5,041 nt of DNA from an uncultured Lachnospiraceae bacterium (GTDB lineage Bacteria; Bacillota; Clostridia; Lachnospirales; Lachnospiraceae), in assembly GCA_910579865.1 (NCBI GenBank), contig CAJTXA010000059.1, positions 1 through 5,041 of the forward strand. Reading direction: 5' to 3'. Shown here one piece after another: positions 5,018-5,041 of this stretch. A program made the translations under genes and the position numbers. Every line of letters starts with the position of its first letter. Positions within the stretch are counted from its first letter, which is position 1. The notes below the pieces were generated by a model, which was not told where the DNA came from, did no database searches, and was given only the letters and a program-made list of their open reading frames with translations.

Positions 5018-5041
5018 ATATTTATTATCTGAAGCTCAATC

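Overview
The window looks like low-GC Firmicutes DNA, most likely from a gut-type member of the Clostridia. The grounds are the AT-rich codon use, strong AGGAGG-type ribosome binding sites, textbook TTGACA/TATAAT promoters, and protein families (BcrA-type ABC ATPase, cysteine-rich KTR protein, Tn4451-type large serine recombinase fragment) that are common in mobile elements of that group. The assignment rests on family recognition from the translated sequence. No search was run.

Left part (1-852, minus strand): a TetR-family regulator is driven by a perfect-consensus promoter set in a 25-bp tandem duplication. It is followed, 26 bases after its stop, by the broken start of what is probably a SAM-dependent methyltransferase gene running off the window edge. 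Scar (about 849-1049, minus strand): a roughly 50-codon remnant of a large serine recombinase coiled-coil region. It has about 50% GC against roughly one third in the flanking genes, and marks a past mobile-element junction.

Right part (1076-4914, plus strand): a compact module of six genes reading the same way. In order these are a 64-aa helix-turn-helix protein, an OmpR-family response regulator, an ABC ATPase, an ABC-2 type permease, a sensor histidine kinase and a 57-aa cysteine-rich KTR zinc-ribbon protein. A consensus promoter (TTGATA-17-TATAAT) serves the first two genes. A second promoter upstream of the ATPase has a good -10, no good -35, and four CTTTAC direct repeats at 11-12 bp spacing, as expected for a site activated by an OmpR-family regulator.

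Proposed working: the regulator is made from its own promoter. When the kinase is activated by a peptide or other cell-envelope stress, the phosphorylated regulator binds the CTTTAC repeats and switches on the transporter, the kinase itself and the KTR protein, giving positive feedback. The transporter resembles bacitracin (BcrAB) and lantibiotic self-immunity exporters, so a role in resistance to, or sensing of, a membrane-active antimicrobial is likely; the substrate is unknown. The KTR gene carries an apparent one-base insertion that trims the last five residues of the family's usual C-terminus. The module ends near a perfect 18-bp palindrome.
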